From Perognathus longimembris pacificus (taxonomy: Eukaryota > Chordata > Mammalia > Rodentia > Heteromyidae): DNA of 64,000 bases. Both the position numbers and the translations under genes were made by a program. This document shows positions 1-12,138 of this stretch, piece after piece. Below the pieces are notes generated by a model that searched no databases, was not told the origin of the DNA, and saw nothing but the letters and a program-made list of their open reading frames with translations. The stretch is taken from NCBI RefSeq assembly GCF_023159225.1, contig NC_063181.1:19680073-19744072 (forward strand), given 5' to 3'. The first letter of the stretch is position 1. Every line of letters begins with the position of its first letter.

Positions 1-1039
1 TTAAGTTCCTACCTACGGCAGTATCTCTGAAAGCTCTGTATATTTTCTGATGATGTGGCTACTGGTTGTAAGATTCAATGCCCAGGAGAACCAGTCTTCT
101 CTTACTTTATGACTCACTTCCAACTTTGGAAGTAAACAATACTCCACTGAGATACAAGATATACAGGGAAACATAGAGCTTGCATCTGGAGAATAAAATT
201 ACCAAAATGTCATTTCAAGAAAATCATTTCAGATGAGAAATTTTTGTTAGCCATTTCACTTTAAAGAAAGTACCTGCATTTTCCTTTTTCAGAACTAAAC
301 ACTACTATACTTTTAATTTTATTGAGTGCTTTGTGAAGAACACATGTTTACATTTATGCAATCATCTAGAACTGCTGGTTGCCAAAATATGCATATGATT
401 AGCAATTTCTTCCATGTTTCAAAACTAGATCAACCACCTTTTCACATTCCTATCAATAGTATTGGGAAATATTTGCATTTGTGTTGATAACAGCTAAAAT
501 ATGTACTCACTCTATTCCAAAAAGGGGGAATCTAATACTCTATAGCTTGAATCAGGGATTAAATGAGGATCAGATGAGTAGACTGCAACAGAAATGAAGT
601 TCTGTAATATTCAGGGCTAATGAGCAACAAAAGGTGATATAACTTCTCTTTGTGCATCTTGAACCCCCTTCTCCCCCATTTAGGTAAAGTGTCTTAGTAC
701 CTTCAGACAGCTGTGCTAAGGGAGTCTGATTGAAATTATTAGAGAATTTCAGCTTCTGACAAATTTAATAAATGTCTATCACATAAGTGAATCTATCTTT
801 AATATTTTTACCAACTCAGACACTTGATTAGACTTGTCTCTGACTAATGATTAATTTACAGGCTATAGCAGAAAATTCACAATTGTAAGTCTGTTACAAT
901 ATTCACTGTGATATCATGAGAGAAATCAGAAGACAGAAGACAGAAAATCAATGAGAAAGAAATAATGAGATAAAAATCATGTATTTTAAGATGTTGCTTA
1001 GGAGTACAGTATCAAATATCCTGAGTTCAATCTCTATAA

Positions 1040-1084
<45 letters not shown>

Positions 1085-2185
1085 CTACTCCTAGAAAATA
1101 TAAAACCTCAGAGGTAGCTGTTTTAAACCAATAAATTTCAGGGTGGTTCATGCTACTACAATAGACAATGAGATGAATATTATATGTTTTCTTTCACATT
1201 AGTCATTTTGGTGCACTTGCAATAGTATTGCATATTGAATTTGATCTGCAGTTCTCTAGAGACTGTAAACTGAGCAAGTTTCCACGTAAAATACCTACTC
1301 AATTATTTTCTTTTAGCAAATTATACTAAGATTGTTTTCTCTGAAGTTATTGAGTCTTCTTTTAAAATAAAATAAACCAAGGTAAATGATTAAAAATTCT
1401 CCCTTAAATAAAACTTTTTTATTGATTTCATTAAGATTTAATTTTATGGCATTGTCCACAAATTTTGGATCCATGAACCAGTTATCTTTTCCCACAGCAT
1501 TCATGTATACTGAACTTCTCCAAAACAAGTGATGAAGAATTTTTGTTATACACCTTGAATGAAACCTGCTTGTTTAAATCTAGACTGGAGACATTTGCCC
1601 ATATATTTCTTTAGAAACTTAGAATAACTTTGTTTCTTATTGAGCCAGTGCATTGCAAAATGCCTGAATGAATTCACAGGTCTTTTAGTGCCACATGTTT
1701 CCTTTGATATCTAATTTCATGCTACAGTTTCTTTTGAGACACTTAGTTGCTTGGAAATTGAGATAACATTTTTATAACCAACAAATTAGTCTTCCTTTTT
1801 CTGTGATTTCTCTAAATTTGACTTTATTTATATGTTTGTTTGAGTCTTTATGTATAGCTATTAATTCTCTTGAGTATTAAGCATTTCATATGGAAAACTT
1901 TATTTTAGTACAATTATTTATTAGGTAAACATTTTATGTTTCCTAATTTAATATAGGCAATTGTTTTATGGTCATTACGCCATTATGAAATGAACATCTC
2001 TATGTTTCAAGCTTCTTGAAATAATTTTCCTGTTGTTTCATGTGTTTGCTGTCAGGCTGCCATTGTTTGTAGCTTCTGTCCATTGTTAAGTACACAGTCG
2101 TGTAACTATTATAAACTTCGTTAAAATGAGATTATACCTCTTTTAATATAATTGGCTAAATTGTGACTGCTTGGTTGGGATAACT
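1..2185. other. Unannotated AT-rich sequence with one CA microsatellite
   Basis: I recognise no gene, exon or interspersed repeat here. Open frames are short and look random: one is created by the CA repeat and another is an AT-rich frame of 71 codons near 1.4 kb with no recognisable domain. Very old, heavily decayed repeats could be present but are not readable by eye. Confidence 0.5.
1042..1081. repeat. (CA)n microsatellite
   Basis: An uninterrupted run of about 20 CA units. The reverse strand reads as an alternating Cys-Val peptide, which is an artefact of the repeat. Confidence 0.97.
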
Positions 2186-2195
2186 AACCTTTTTT

Positions 2196-2675
2196 TTAAT
2201 TTTTATTGTCAGACTGATATACAGAGCGTTTACAATTCATATGTTAGGCACTGGATACATTTCTTGTACTGTTTGTTACCTCCTCCCTCATTCTCCCCTC
2301 CATCTCCCTCTTTCCCTTTCCCCCCATGAGTTGTTCAGTAGATTTACACTAAACAGTTTTGCAAGTATTGCTTTTGTAATTGTTTGTCTTTTTTACCCTG
2401 TGTCTCTTGATTAGACTAGTCATGGCATAAGATCACAAGAGCCCAAGCTATACCCTTATGAACATAAAAGATGATGCTAAGTGAAATGAACTCCATGTTA
2501 TGGAAATGACTGTTAGATCACTGTTGTAATTACTTTCAACATGTGATGTGAAACGGTAGCTTCTATTGTTGATGATCCTCTTGTATCCCCTTTCTGTGGT
2601 TGTACCTGCACTATATCTGTATCTTATCTGAGTACATTGGAAACCGTGTATACAGTTATTAGAACTAGGAAACTG
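2196..2675 (-). mobile_element. L1 3' UTR fragment with 5' inversion (twin-primed)
   Basis: Bases 2196-2412 are the reverse complement of the end of the local L1 3' UTR: T-rich tail first, then the complement of the terminal segment and of the purine-rich tract. At about 2413 the strand flips. Bases 2413-2675 are the upstream part of the same 3' UTR in + orientation, aligning with the copy at 61.2-61.45 kb. The two parts would be nearly contiguous in an intact element, with about 15-18 bases missing. A 10-base direct repeat (AACCTTTTTT) flanks the whole unit at 2186-2195 and 2676-2685, although its T-run makes it weak evidence alone. This is the layout expected from twin priming during target-primed reverse transcription. 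Confidence 0.85.
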
Positions 2676-2685
2676 AACCTTTTTT

Positions 2686-5654
2686 CATGCACTTTTCAGC
2701 CACATGTGTCTACAATCTTTCTAGAAGGATAGGTTTTGCCAATTCTTATAAACATCACTGAAAAACAAAATAAAAAATCCATAAATATTTCATGAATTTT
2801 TTGGTATTGTATTACAGTTTTTAATACTTTTGGACCATAAACTGGAGTAAAATAAGCCCAGATATACTGGGTGGGAAATATTCTCCAAAACTAGTTACAT
2901 AAACTTTAAAGGCAAAGAGATGTGGATATAGGCAGAAGTGCGACAGAGTTTACTAATGCATCTTCAAACTATATATAACAGCATAAAGAAATACAGAGCT
3001 CTATCTCCAGAAATGTCTTAATTTTTTTCCTTAAAATTAGATTTTGTGAATACTATTTCATGTGTTTCCTTATTACACCCTTTGAAATCAGTTCAAATAT
3101 TTAATTATTCTTATATTTTCAACCTTCATGTTTACACAGTAATAAATGACAATTGTACATATGTGTGAGTTACTACTGTGTGATGGTTAATGAAAACATG
3201 ATGGAATCAATATTTGTAGAAATTAGAGTAAGTGTATAATCATTGTTTGCATTTTAATTATTTGTATTTTAATTGGTTCAAACAGTATTTGTGTCAAATT
3301 TTCTAAAGACTTTAATTAGCACTTGTAAAATTTTATTCCAGACTAAATCTTATTCTTAAAGTAAATTGTCATTAATCTCTACCTCATGCCTTCCATCATA
3401 ACATTTTTCCATTTAAATGTTGATGCTTTTTTTGTCTCTTCTATTTCTTCCTACCCTCTTGCTTCCTTTGACCATAGGCATTCTCTCCAAAATACATGTA
3501 TATAATTGGAACTATACCTCAGATGGCAGAAACCTCAAATGGCATACTTGCAAAACAGTACATCAATGGTCAAGATGATTTTGTACTAGAAAGTTACTAC
3601 TTCCACATAATTATTTTCTATTGTGATAACACTGTAATGATTCTATATCACAACATAATTATGATCAACTTAAAGAACATGTTTAGATTTTGGTTTCATT
3701 AGTCATTTTCTTATTTTCCAGTGATTTCGCTATTTGTGTATGAGTGCATGTGGATTAATATTCGGAATTAAGAAAAGTCAAGTTTATTTCTTCTTACATA
3801 AATAATATCTACCACCACATTTTTATTCATAAGCAATCAGGGTTACTCTGTGTTGGGGGGGGGGCAGGTGGGTCCTTTTCTAAAAGCAGTACAATTTGTG
3901 TTCTATCATTCAGTCTTGAGAAGTGTAGGGTTTCAAGGTACATAATAAAAAGATTAATAGTCATTCTAAGCAAAGGCTACAACAGTGCAAAAGAAATTTA
4001 GATTATTCTAGTGTGTTTAGGGACTGAGGATGATTTTTTAAAAATTGAAGTTAAGAAAACAATAATTTGTCTTGCAGAAGATGTTAATGTCCATAAGAAA
4101 TTCTTTTGCTTTAGTCATAAAAATATGACAAGTAGAGTTCATAAAACACTTATGAGAAGTTCCTTCTTGTCAGCACAGTGCATTTGTAGAACTCTTAATG
4201 TAGAGCAGATTGTGATAAAATTTTATATTTCCTCCAAGGAACAATGTTACAATTTGATGTTATATGGTAGGCCAAGCATTAAATAAATCATAGACATGAC
4301 TGAAATTGTGTTATAAAATAATATATACAACTATAAAATTGGGGCAATGATTCCAAATGATAAAATTATGCCCCATGTTTCACACAATGAGCATTAAGTG
4401 GACCATTCACTTTGATCATTCATGGGGCCCAATGAATCATAAAATGAAAGTATAATTCATATAAATGAAAGTCCCCTGGATTATAGGCATGGCTATCTGT
4501 TAAATTTATTTAATTTTCCTCTACATTTTCAGATGTTCTCTTAATTCATTATTCTAATTCTATTACTATGTCTCTATACAACTGAAAGTAATCACATTAA
4601 AGGTAAATTTTAGATCCCTCCTGTTTATAGTATATTTAAATGGTGAAATTGAGATGTGTCATAGGCAAAACTATGTTAAACATGACACCACTACTTAAAA
4701 CTTTGATTCCTACACAGATGCTTCTTGGTGATGTATATTTGATTATCTCATGAACGTTGATGCCAGAGAAGAAAGACAAATTTCTCTTTAAGTGGCTAAA
4801 ATTATATCCACATGCATCTTTACCTCCTTTTTCCCTGGTAGTGCTGTCGGTTTATTAGATAGGAAATGCAGGCTAAGGAACCACAGATCTAAACTATATG
4901 ATACAAAAGTGCAATCTCGATTTCAGTTGAGAAGTCTCTAACGTGAACATTTAAATGAATCATCAAAATCACACACACACTAGTTTGAAAATGCCAGGGA
5001 ACATGCAAAATTTAGAGTACAATTGACATATTGTTTCCCTTAGAGTAATCAAGGTGCGTGCCAAATGAAACCTGGAGACAAAGAACTGCCAAAAATCACA
5101 CTGCCTATAGACCAGCTGATCTTATTTAGTCAGTGGTATCTTCAATTTTTTTATTATTTTTACATAGGCATAAAATGAGTTATCATCCAACCAATCAGTC
5201 TGTAAGTACAATGCATTTTGATCTGGGATTAGAATTCCAATGACTTCATTAAAAAGAAATATCTAGACAGTCCAAGATAAAGCCCTACTTTATCAGAAAT
5301 GATGGACATTCCTGGGTCAAAAGAGAAAAAAAATACTCAAATATTAGAACAAGTTGGCTATTTAAAAATGATGAAATAAAAACTATGGCATATGTTAATA
5401 GTCACAGAAATCCATACCTTACTTTGAGGGTTTACCCAATTTTTATTATTACTTTGTTGTTAAATTCAACTTCACAATTCACATTGAAAGATTATTTCTC
5501 TCATGGATTATGGTACTTCAAACAAATAGTTCTCAAATTTTGTGATATTTAGCACTCAGTCAATTCTTTTGAGGACTGACAAAACAAAATATAGTCTGAT
5601 GGCATATCTCTTCATGAATCTTTTTCTACATTTTATTCATAATCCTTTTCATGC
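2686..5654. other. Unannotated AT-rich sequence
   Basis: No gene or repeat family is recognised. There is a ten-base G run at 3855-3864 and a short CA run near 4970. An open frame of 91 codons at 4011-4286 (+) has no recognisable domain, no Kozak-like context and no splice or poly(A) context that I trust, so I do not call it a gene. Confidence 0.5.
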
Positions 5655-5960
5655 TAAATTTTATTTTTAATTTTAATTTATTTTTTCTGAACAGCAAATT
5701 ATAAGTTTGAATTTATTGTCTCCATCGAAGTATCCAGTGCCTCTTGATCAGTCAACCCTTTCCATCCTCTTCCCCATCCTGTCTGTCTCCATTCCCCCAA
5801 AGCCATTCCACACCTTTCACTTCCATTATCCTGTATGTGTATTGATGATTCTTGTATTTGATCCCTATTCCTATTTTCATTCTTCTACCTCCTCCCACTC
5901 TTGTAACCTCTTAAAATCTAATTTCAGCTTTGTGATATTCATTTTGTTAAACTGTCTGTT
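5655..5960 (-). repeat. Pyrimidine-rich block, possibly a decayed L1 3' end
   Basis: A T-rich run is followed by C/T-rich sequence with clustered TCC and CCC words. This resembles the complement of an L1 poly(A) tail plus its purine-rich 3' UTR tract. It does not align base by base with the younger L1 copies here, so it may be an older lineage or unrelated low-complexity sequence. The + strand open frame at 5707-5988 is pyrimidine-driven and not credible as a gene. Confidence 0.35.
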
Positions 5961-8900
5961 ATTTCAAAAAAATCATTACCTATCTTAATCGTCAAAACTG
6001 ATAATTTACACAAACTATTAATTCAAACATGAAGCCTGAAGCTGACACTAAAGGGTAGGTTTGGATGAGGATATGTGCTCTATTACACATTGTGTAATAA
6101 AATTTAGCTTTATAATAAAAAATAGCTCTAGGTGGGGATGTTTACTAAACCTTATCAATATGAATTTAGATGAAGTATTTTGCCATTTGTATGTCCTTTC
6201 AATAGGCACTGGAGGCTTATTATACACTTTTATTTTTCAGAACTGGATTATTTCTTTATTTCACTGATATGGTGGTAGCGGGTCTAATATATGACAAATA
6301 GTATTGATATCAATGTTTTTCAAGACATAACGCACTGCCTTTGTCAAGCAGCTTAAGATTAAATCAAATCAATTTATAATTAGAAATAGATACAGCAAAA
6401 TGTTTTTAGCTAACACTTGTACTTAATTGTTGATTAAACCATCTTCAAGGTTATAAAAGCTAGAAAATCAGCAAGTTAGAAGAATAAGAACCATGCACAA
6501 AACACAGATATATTTTAAATGAAAATCAAAGCAAGATATTCTTTTATTATAATTTTCTTTTATTATACCATAAGGAATAAAAAGACTCATGGAACTTGGT
6601 ATTAGACTTTAGTACACATTGAAGGAACACACAGCACAACTTACCTATGCTTGAAGTAACACATTGCAGCAAATGTAGACATCTGTGATTTGGAATAATT
6701 TTGATGCTATATTTATTCTTCCTGTCTTTTGTTCTCTATAAACATATATTTACATGGTTGGATGATTTCATAAGTAGTACAATTATTTGAATTATTCTCA
6801 AGTAAACAATCTGGAAAATATGCAAAATATATCAACATTAATAAGAAAGAATCTTTAGAAATCGAGTCATCCACAAATACTATTGTAGCACTGCCATTTT
6901 CTGATGGGTCAATTTTAGTTTTATTTTTATTTCCTCATTATTTGAAATGAATAATATTTGGAAAGCATAATCAAAGCATATTTTGGTAAAGTTTCCTTTG
7001 AGCTCTGAGAGTTGATAAATCTTGGAAAATGTGTAGAATTAAACAGTTTCTGGATGAAGATCTCAAAGTTTCAATTGTTTCAGAAAAAAAAAAAAAAGTC
7101 TTTCTGCAGTCAAGCCGAAAATATTTCGTTATCACTATTCCTATAACTAGAAGAGCATTGTCTGAAACATAGACAATTTACAGAAAAATATTTCATTATC
7201 TCTGTCTACCCACAATGATATCATTGGTTTTGTAATTAGTTGGTATAATGTAAGGGAATGAGAACATAATTTCAAGTATCAAGAAATAACTAGAATGTCA
7301 TTACCAAAGAAAAACGAGTTATCCATTTCTCTTATGGCTGAAATTATATCAAAATCTCATTCTGGATGATTGTTTATTGTACAGATATTTAATGGATTCC
7401 AAGCATGTTCCAGAAAATACTTAGAAAGTTGAGATTTATATGTTAAAGAGAAAAAAAGAAAGTGAATTAGAAATATTTGATTAAAATTTGCATATTCCAC
7501 ACAAGCTGTGTGTTAAATGTAATCTTGTAAAATTTCTCATCAGACTATGAACCCCTTTGCTTAAGCTCCTTTTCTTCTTTCATGTTTGTGAATCATTCAA
7601 TTTTCAGCAATGTAGGAAGCATTGACATAGATATGAATATCTAAATTATTTATTATTTGATTAAAATAAATATCCACACTTGGTGCCCTTCTCTTGTGAA
7701 TTTTCAGAATATTTTGCTATTTCTGTATTGTGAGTGCATATATCACACTCTTCTCATTCAGTTTTATCTACTTTGTAGTTGAAACATTAATTCTTATTTT
7801 TCAAAGTCGCTCTGGTTGATTGTCTAAATATTCCAAGGGTTAAGCTTGCTAGTAGTACTTTATACATAATAAACCAATACTAGGTTATTGAAAAATCTTT
7901 ATAAATTTGTTGATTAGCATGGTGTGTTTAAGACTCAGTTCTTCCTTTCTGAAAAAAGAAAATCAAGAAATTTGTAATTGGGGAATTCTTTTGCATAATT
8001 TCTCAAGAAAGCAAAAGGAGCAACCATAACTCTAGAAAGTTCATATGGGGAACTGTGTCTCTAGGGAGATCTTAAAATGCTTTGTCAGAATGAGCTAGAA
8101 TTTGGTTACATTTATAAGGAAGAATTAGTTTTCTGGCCTGTGGCTCCCAAAGATGGACTTCTCTGAGTCTTGTCATGTATGTTCTGAAAATTGAACCTCC
8201 CTCAGTTTGGCTTTAAGGTTTTGTGAATTTTTTCCTTATTCATGTTCAAAACAGTTTAATTGACAATCTATTCTGAGCCCTCCAAATAAAAATACCTTAA
8301 GGATTTTTTTAACTAAAGTATATACGAATTGATATGACATCTTTTTTTCTCATTTTTAAAACGCGTTGTTTTAAGTAGCTGTGAAAAGCTTCTACGTTTT
8401 ATAAAGTAGGGAGAGAAGAGGGAAATTTTAGAAAAAGCTTGAATTCCAAGAGGAAGTTCTTTTGGCATCAAGTGATAAAGAAAGCACTGATTCCTACCAA
8501 AGTTTGAAAGGGACAAAGCCAATAAAATAAAATATCTTCTCTTATGTGTAGCCCCTAACATATTGTAGTTGCTTAGGAGATATTCATTTAGTTATAATTA
8601 TAGTTATATGATATAATAATTATAGATAATTATATAATGATAATAAAATTTATTATGCTAATGAAAATGCCTCTAAGCTGGTGAACAAGAAATCATTGGG
8701 ATTAAAATCTTCCTCGAGTTATGTCCATTTTATTTTTTGTAATTTTCATTATAAATAACATGTAATTAATGTCAGCAATGAGAAATAAAGAAAAGTAAAA
8801 CTGTATATTCTTGTTTACATATATATTTGTTATAAATATGGATAGTTACCACTTTAAACATTTTAAGGTTACAATTCAGGAAATTCCTTTTCTCTGTGTA

Positions 8901-9059
8901 CTGTCAAATAATAAATTTTACCTTTCTCTATTAATTTGACTCCTCTAAGAGACATTAGAGTAATAAAAGCATACAATATTTATCTTTCAGAACGCATCTT
9001 ACTTCATTTTAGCATAATGCCAGTGTTTAATCAGATGTAGCAGGTATAAGAATTCTTTT
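5961..9059. other. Unannotated AT-rich sequence
   Basis: Nothing recognisable as a gene or a family-assigned repeat. It includes an A run near 7084-7098 and a TA-rich stretch near 8590-8640. Open frames are under 95 codons and lack recognisable motifs. Confidence 0.5.
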
Positions 9060-10490
9060 CTTCTTAGTTCTGAATAATATTTCATTATATATCATTATGG
9101 AGTATCATTTACCTATTCATCTTTGATAGAAATTTGCTTTCCTTTTACTCTTCCTGTATTGTGAATAGTTTGTCTATGAATATGTGATACATGTTAGCAG
9201 AATTGTCAGTGGAATGGATGGATAGTGTGATACTGTTTTCATTGTTTGAATGTTTTTTTTCCCATATTGCCTTACACCCATGAAGTCTATTTGGAACTTT
9301 TACTTTGCTAATGATTGTTGATGTTATTATCTTTTTGATGTGTGATTGCTTCATAGTATTTCCTTATCTTATTTTTATCAAACCACTTGTTTTGGTAAAA
9401 TACGTAAAATATTCATTTCTAAATTTATTTATATTATTTTATTCCTTTGTCAGACAAAGTTGATAATAGTTTGTTTGATTGTTGATGTTTTTGAAAGAAA
9501 AAATCTTGGCTTAATTGATTTTTCCCATTATTTCTCTATCATTTACCTCTGCTTTAATTTTATTATTTTCTTCCTATGCTGTTTTCATATTATACTTCTT
9601 TTTCTAATTACCTAAAGTAAAAAGGTAGGATTTTGAGTTGAACGTTCTCTTTACTTTTTAAAGTGAAAAATAACTACTTTGTAATATGCAGTTCTTTATT
9701 CTTTGAACCACTGCTTTTTGAGGCATGTATTGTTTCATTTTCACATATTGTCAGAATTTTCTCTTATCTTTCTGCTCTTGATTTCTAAAATCATTCCAAA
9801 AGACAATTTAAGATAATTTGCCATTGAAAATAATCTTTTAAAACTTATTAAGGGGCTGGGGATATGGCCTAGTGGCAAGAGCGCTTGCCTCTTATACTTG
9901 AAGCCCTGGGTTCGATTCCCCAGCACCACATATACAGAAAATGGCCAGAAGTGGCGCTGTGGCTCAAGTGGCAGAGTGCTAGCCTTGAGCAAAGAGAAGC
10001 CAGGGACAGTGCTCAAGCCCTGAGTCCAAGGCCCAGGACTGGCCAAAAAAAAAAAAAAAAAACTTATTAAGATGTGTCCTGTGACCTAGCCTAAAATGTA
10101 ACATGGATACAGTTCATGTTTACTTTAAAGGAAGGGTATAACCAGTTTTTGTTGGATACAGTGTTCCATAATATGTGTTATGTCTGCTTCATTTATACTT
10201 TTCAGGTTCTTTTTATCTTAATGATCATTTATTTTCTTGTTCCATCCATTACTAAAATTTGAGTAATAATGTTTCTATCAATACTGAAATACTCGCTATT
10301 TGTGCCTTTAATTTGATATTTATTTTCTATATTTAATAAGTGATACTTGGACCATATATGTGAAGATATATATGTTTGTGTCTTCTTGATGAATTGATAA
10401 TTCCCTTTCTACAAAACGTCTCTCTCTGTTATTGTGATAATTGACATCCAATTAATTTTGTCATTCTTATCCTGTTTATTTTATTTATGA
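9060..10490 (-). mobile_element. Ancient L1 ORF2 relic (L1M-like), interrupted by a SINE
   Basis: On the reverse strand the sequence follows old mammalian L1 ORF2. Bases 9060-9340 resemble the C-terminal part of ORF2, around the asparagine-tryptophan-asparagine region and the segment after it. Bases 9460-9840 and 10072-10490 resemble the endonuclease-to-RT linker and endonuclease region, including the segment that reads as 'cttcttgatgaattga' on the + strand near 10.38 kb. Many indels and stops remove all coding capacity. Part of ORF2 is missing between the two blocks. An IDL-Geo SINE sits inside it and is therefore younger. The assignment rests on remembered L1 family sequence; subfamily and exact ends are not determined. 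Confidence 0.7.
9853..10058 (+). mobile_element. IDL-Geo dimeric SINE
   Basis: This is a full-length copy. The left monomer is tRNA-Ala/ID-like with recognisable pol III A box (TGGCCTAGTGGC) and B box (GGTTCGATTCC). The right (Geo) monomer follows, then an A18 tail. The insertion is flanked by a perfect 13-base target-site duplication (AAAACTTATTAAG) at 9840-9852 and 10059-10071. The TTTT/AAAA junction upstream fits nicking by L1 endonuclease. The copy carries the GCAAAGAG-type right monomer and CTGGGTTCG in the B-box region, so it belongs to the older subfamily seen here. Short open frames across it on both strands are SINE artefacts. Confidence 0.97.
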
Positions 10491-10499
10491 ATTTATTTT

Positions 10500-10606
10500 T
10501 TGTGCTGGTCTTGGGGCTTGGGGCCAGGTGCTGTTTCTGAGCTTTTGCTCAAGGTAATCCCACCACAGCTCCACTCCTGTTTTTTGTGTGTGTGAGAGAG
10601 ACAGAC

Positions 10607-10693
<87 letters not shown>

Positions 10694-10766
10694 AACCTAT
10701 AATTCTCAGGTATCAGTCACCTGAGCACCTAGGATTATAGGTGTGATCCAAAAGTGCTGGCCAACT
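10500..10766 (-). mobile_element. B1-Geo dimeric SINE disrupted by a GA microsatellite
   Basis: On the reverse strand, bases 10694-10766 resemble a 7SL/B1-type left monomer ('gaggctgag'-like and 'aatcctag'-like core, decayed). Bases 10500-10590 resemble the right Geo-like monomer ending in 'cccaagaccagcac'. About 100 bases of AG repeat lie at the junction between monomers, replacing the usual A-rich linker. The copy is old and diverged. Confidence 0.7.
10594..10692. repeat. (AG)n microsatellite, about 50 units
   Basis: This is a nearly pure AG run, preceded by short TG and GACA units, and it lies inside a dimeric SINE. On the other strand it is homopyrimidine, so it is a candidate for triplex-prone DNA. 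Confidence 0.97.
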
Positions 10767-11204
10767 TTTATACTCTTTGAATAAAATGGTTTTAAAATGA
10801 AAAACACATAGCTTGATTTTGCTTTTACATTTCATTATGTTATTATGTCATTTAAATTGATTTACATTTAAGTAACTACAGAGAGTATGATAGTATGTGA
10901 TTGTCATTTGTTTATGTTTTTGATAACATTTATACCTTCTTTGCTTCTTTGTCTTTCCTTCCTTCTTGTAATGCTGGGTAATACATTATGGTTAACTTTT
11001 CATTTCCTGTAGTATGCTTTATATGATATTTCTGAAGTTACTATGGAGAATGGAGAATACACCCCCCACCCCACCCCCACATTTACACACATTCATAAGG
11101 TGACAGCATTGATGCAATATGATATAAGTTAATATCTATTTGATTTCCATTACATAACAAACCTTATTCTTATATAGCCTCCTTCCTGCATTGTGTTTTT
11201 ATCT
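10767..11204. other. Unannotated sequence
   Basis: No gene or repeat is recognised apart from a C-rich patch (CCCCCCACCCC-type) at about 11061-11079. Confidence 0.5.
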
Positions 11205-11292
11205 TTTTGAAAAATTACTTATTTATTGCCAAAGTGATGTACTGAGGGGTTACAGTTTCATATTTAAGGCAGTGGGTACAGAATAAATTATA
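11205..11292 (-). mobile_element. L1 3'-terminal fragment
   Basis: About 85 bases match the complement of the local L1 3' terminus: an A/T-rich tail, then the GTACTGAGGGGTTACAGTTTCATAT-like segment found at several other L1 ends in the window. It is 5'-truncated almost immediately. Confidence 0.7.
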
Positions 11293-11379
11293 TGCATTTA
11301 TGTATCTGTGAAACTAATACATAAGCATCATTATGTTTTTACATTTTTAGATCTATAAAACAAATGGGGATATGATTTC

Positions 11380-11530
11380 CTGTTTTGTAGTTTGTCTCTT
11401 CATTGTGTTTGTTTCATTTATTATGCAAAACTTTTCTGATTTGATAAAATTCTAGTTTTCTACTTTTGCCATGATTTACTGCATCATTAGAGCCTTATTA
11501 AGAAAGTCATTGCTCATGCCTGAAAGTAAA
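11380..11530 (-). mobile_element. Ancient L1 ORF2 C-terminal fragment
   Basis: The reverse strand resembles the ORF2 segment downstream of RT in old mammalian L1 (the region reading '...tttgataaaattctagttttc...gccatgat' on the + strand). It is too decayed to carry a reading frame. The family call is from remembered similarity, not an alignment. Confidence 0.55.
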
Positions 11531-11669
11531 TATTCCTACATATAAAAATATATTCACATAATACATATTACATATATCTTCATATCTATCTCTTTATTTA
11601 TTTATCTATGTATCTTTCAAGAACTATGCATCTTAGCTCTCATTCCTGTTTTCAATATCAACTTCTTCA

Positions 11670-11913
11670 ACTTACTCAGATCATCATGGTAAGCAAAATA
11701 ACCTAGACTTAGAAAAATTAATATCAAGTATTTTCTCCCATATATGGATTTCACATGTTTTAAAACATGTGAAAATATAAATAAGAATATATTGAATCAG
11801 AGAGGGAACTTGCAATCAGAAGGAGACAAAAGTAGACAATGAGTCAATACAATAAAGTACATTATATACATATATGAAAATGTCTGTATAATTAACATAC
11901 ACTAAATGTACTT
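11670..11913 (+). mobile_element. Old L1 3' UTR fragment
   Basis: This resembles the end of ORF2 and the 3' UTR of an older L1 lineage: the 'atggtaagcaaaataa' segment, then a terminal 'gtacattatatacatatatgaaaatgtc' type end near 11.86 kb. The same terminal type recurs at about 54.6 kb. It contains a perfect 26-base palindrome at 11749-11774. The IDL-Geo SINE at 11914 inserted at or just beyond its end. Confidence 0.6.
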
Positions 11914-12124
11914 TTTTTTTTTTTTTTTTGGCCAGTCCTGGGCCTTGCACTCAGGGACTAAGCACTGTCCCTGGCTTCTTCCCGCTCAAGGATTAGCACT
12001 CTGCCACCTGAGCCACAGCGCCCCTTCTGACCGTTTTCCGTATACGTGGTGCTAGGGAATCGAACCTAGGGCTTCATGTATGGGAGGGCAAGCTCTCTTG
12101 CCACTAGGCCATATCCCCAGCCCC
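11914..12124 (-). mobile_element. IDL-Geo dimeric SINE
   Basis: A full-length copy in reverse orientation with a T19 run (A-tail) at its left end. A perfect 14-base target-site duplication (CACTAAATGTACTT) is present at 11900-11913 and 12125-12138. Read on its own strand it has the GCGGGAAG motif in the right monomer and CCTAGGTTCG at the B box, which are the linked markers of the younger-looking subfamily. Confidence 0.97.
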
Positions 12125-12138
12125 CACTAAATGTACTT

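Noticed and set aside
1042..1081. Repeated short units as a CRISPR-like or satellite array
   Set aside because: These are ordinary dinucleotide microsatellites here and at 29.8, 33.05 and 57.6 kb. No spaced direct repeats are present anywhere.
4011..4286. 91-codon open frame as a small gene
   Set aside because: AT-rich, no recognisable domain, no repeat or gene context and no credible transcription signals. Frames of this length are expected by chance in 64 kb.
5521..5580. Possible MER5-like DNA transposon end ('tagttctcaaattttg')
   Set aside because: Only about 16 bases look similar and no terminal inverted repeat partner was found.
9853..9930. tRNA gene suggested by intact A and B boxes
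   Set aside because: It is the left monomer of a dispersed SINE with tail and target duplication, repeated about ten times. It lacks a proper acceptor stem and has no independent tRNA context.
9741..10046. 101-codon reverse open frame containing an [19 protein letters not shown] peptide
   Set aside because: The same peptide recurs at 24650-24883, 62841-63044 and 51827-52126 because it is the translation of the IDL-Geo SINE. It is not a gene family.
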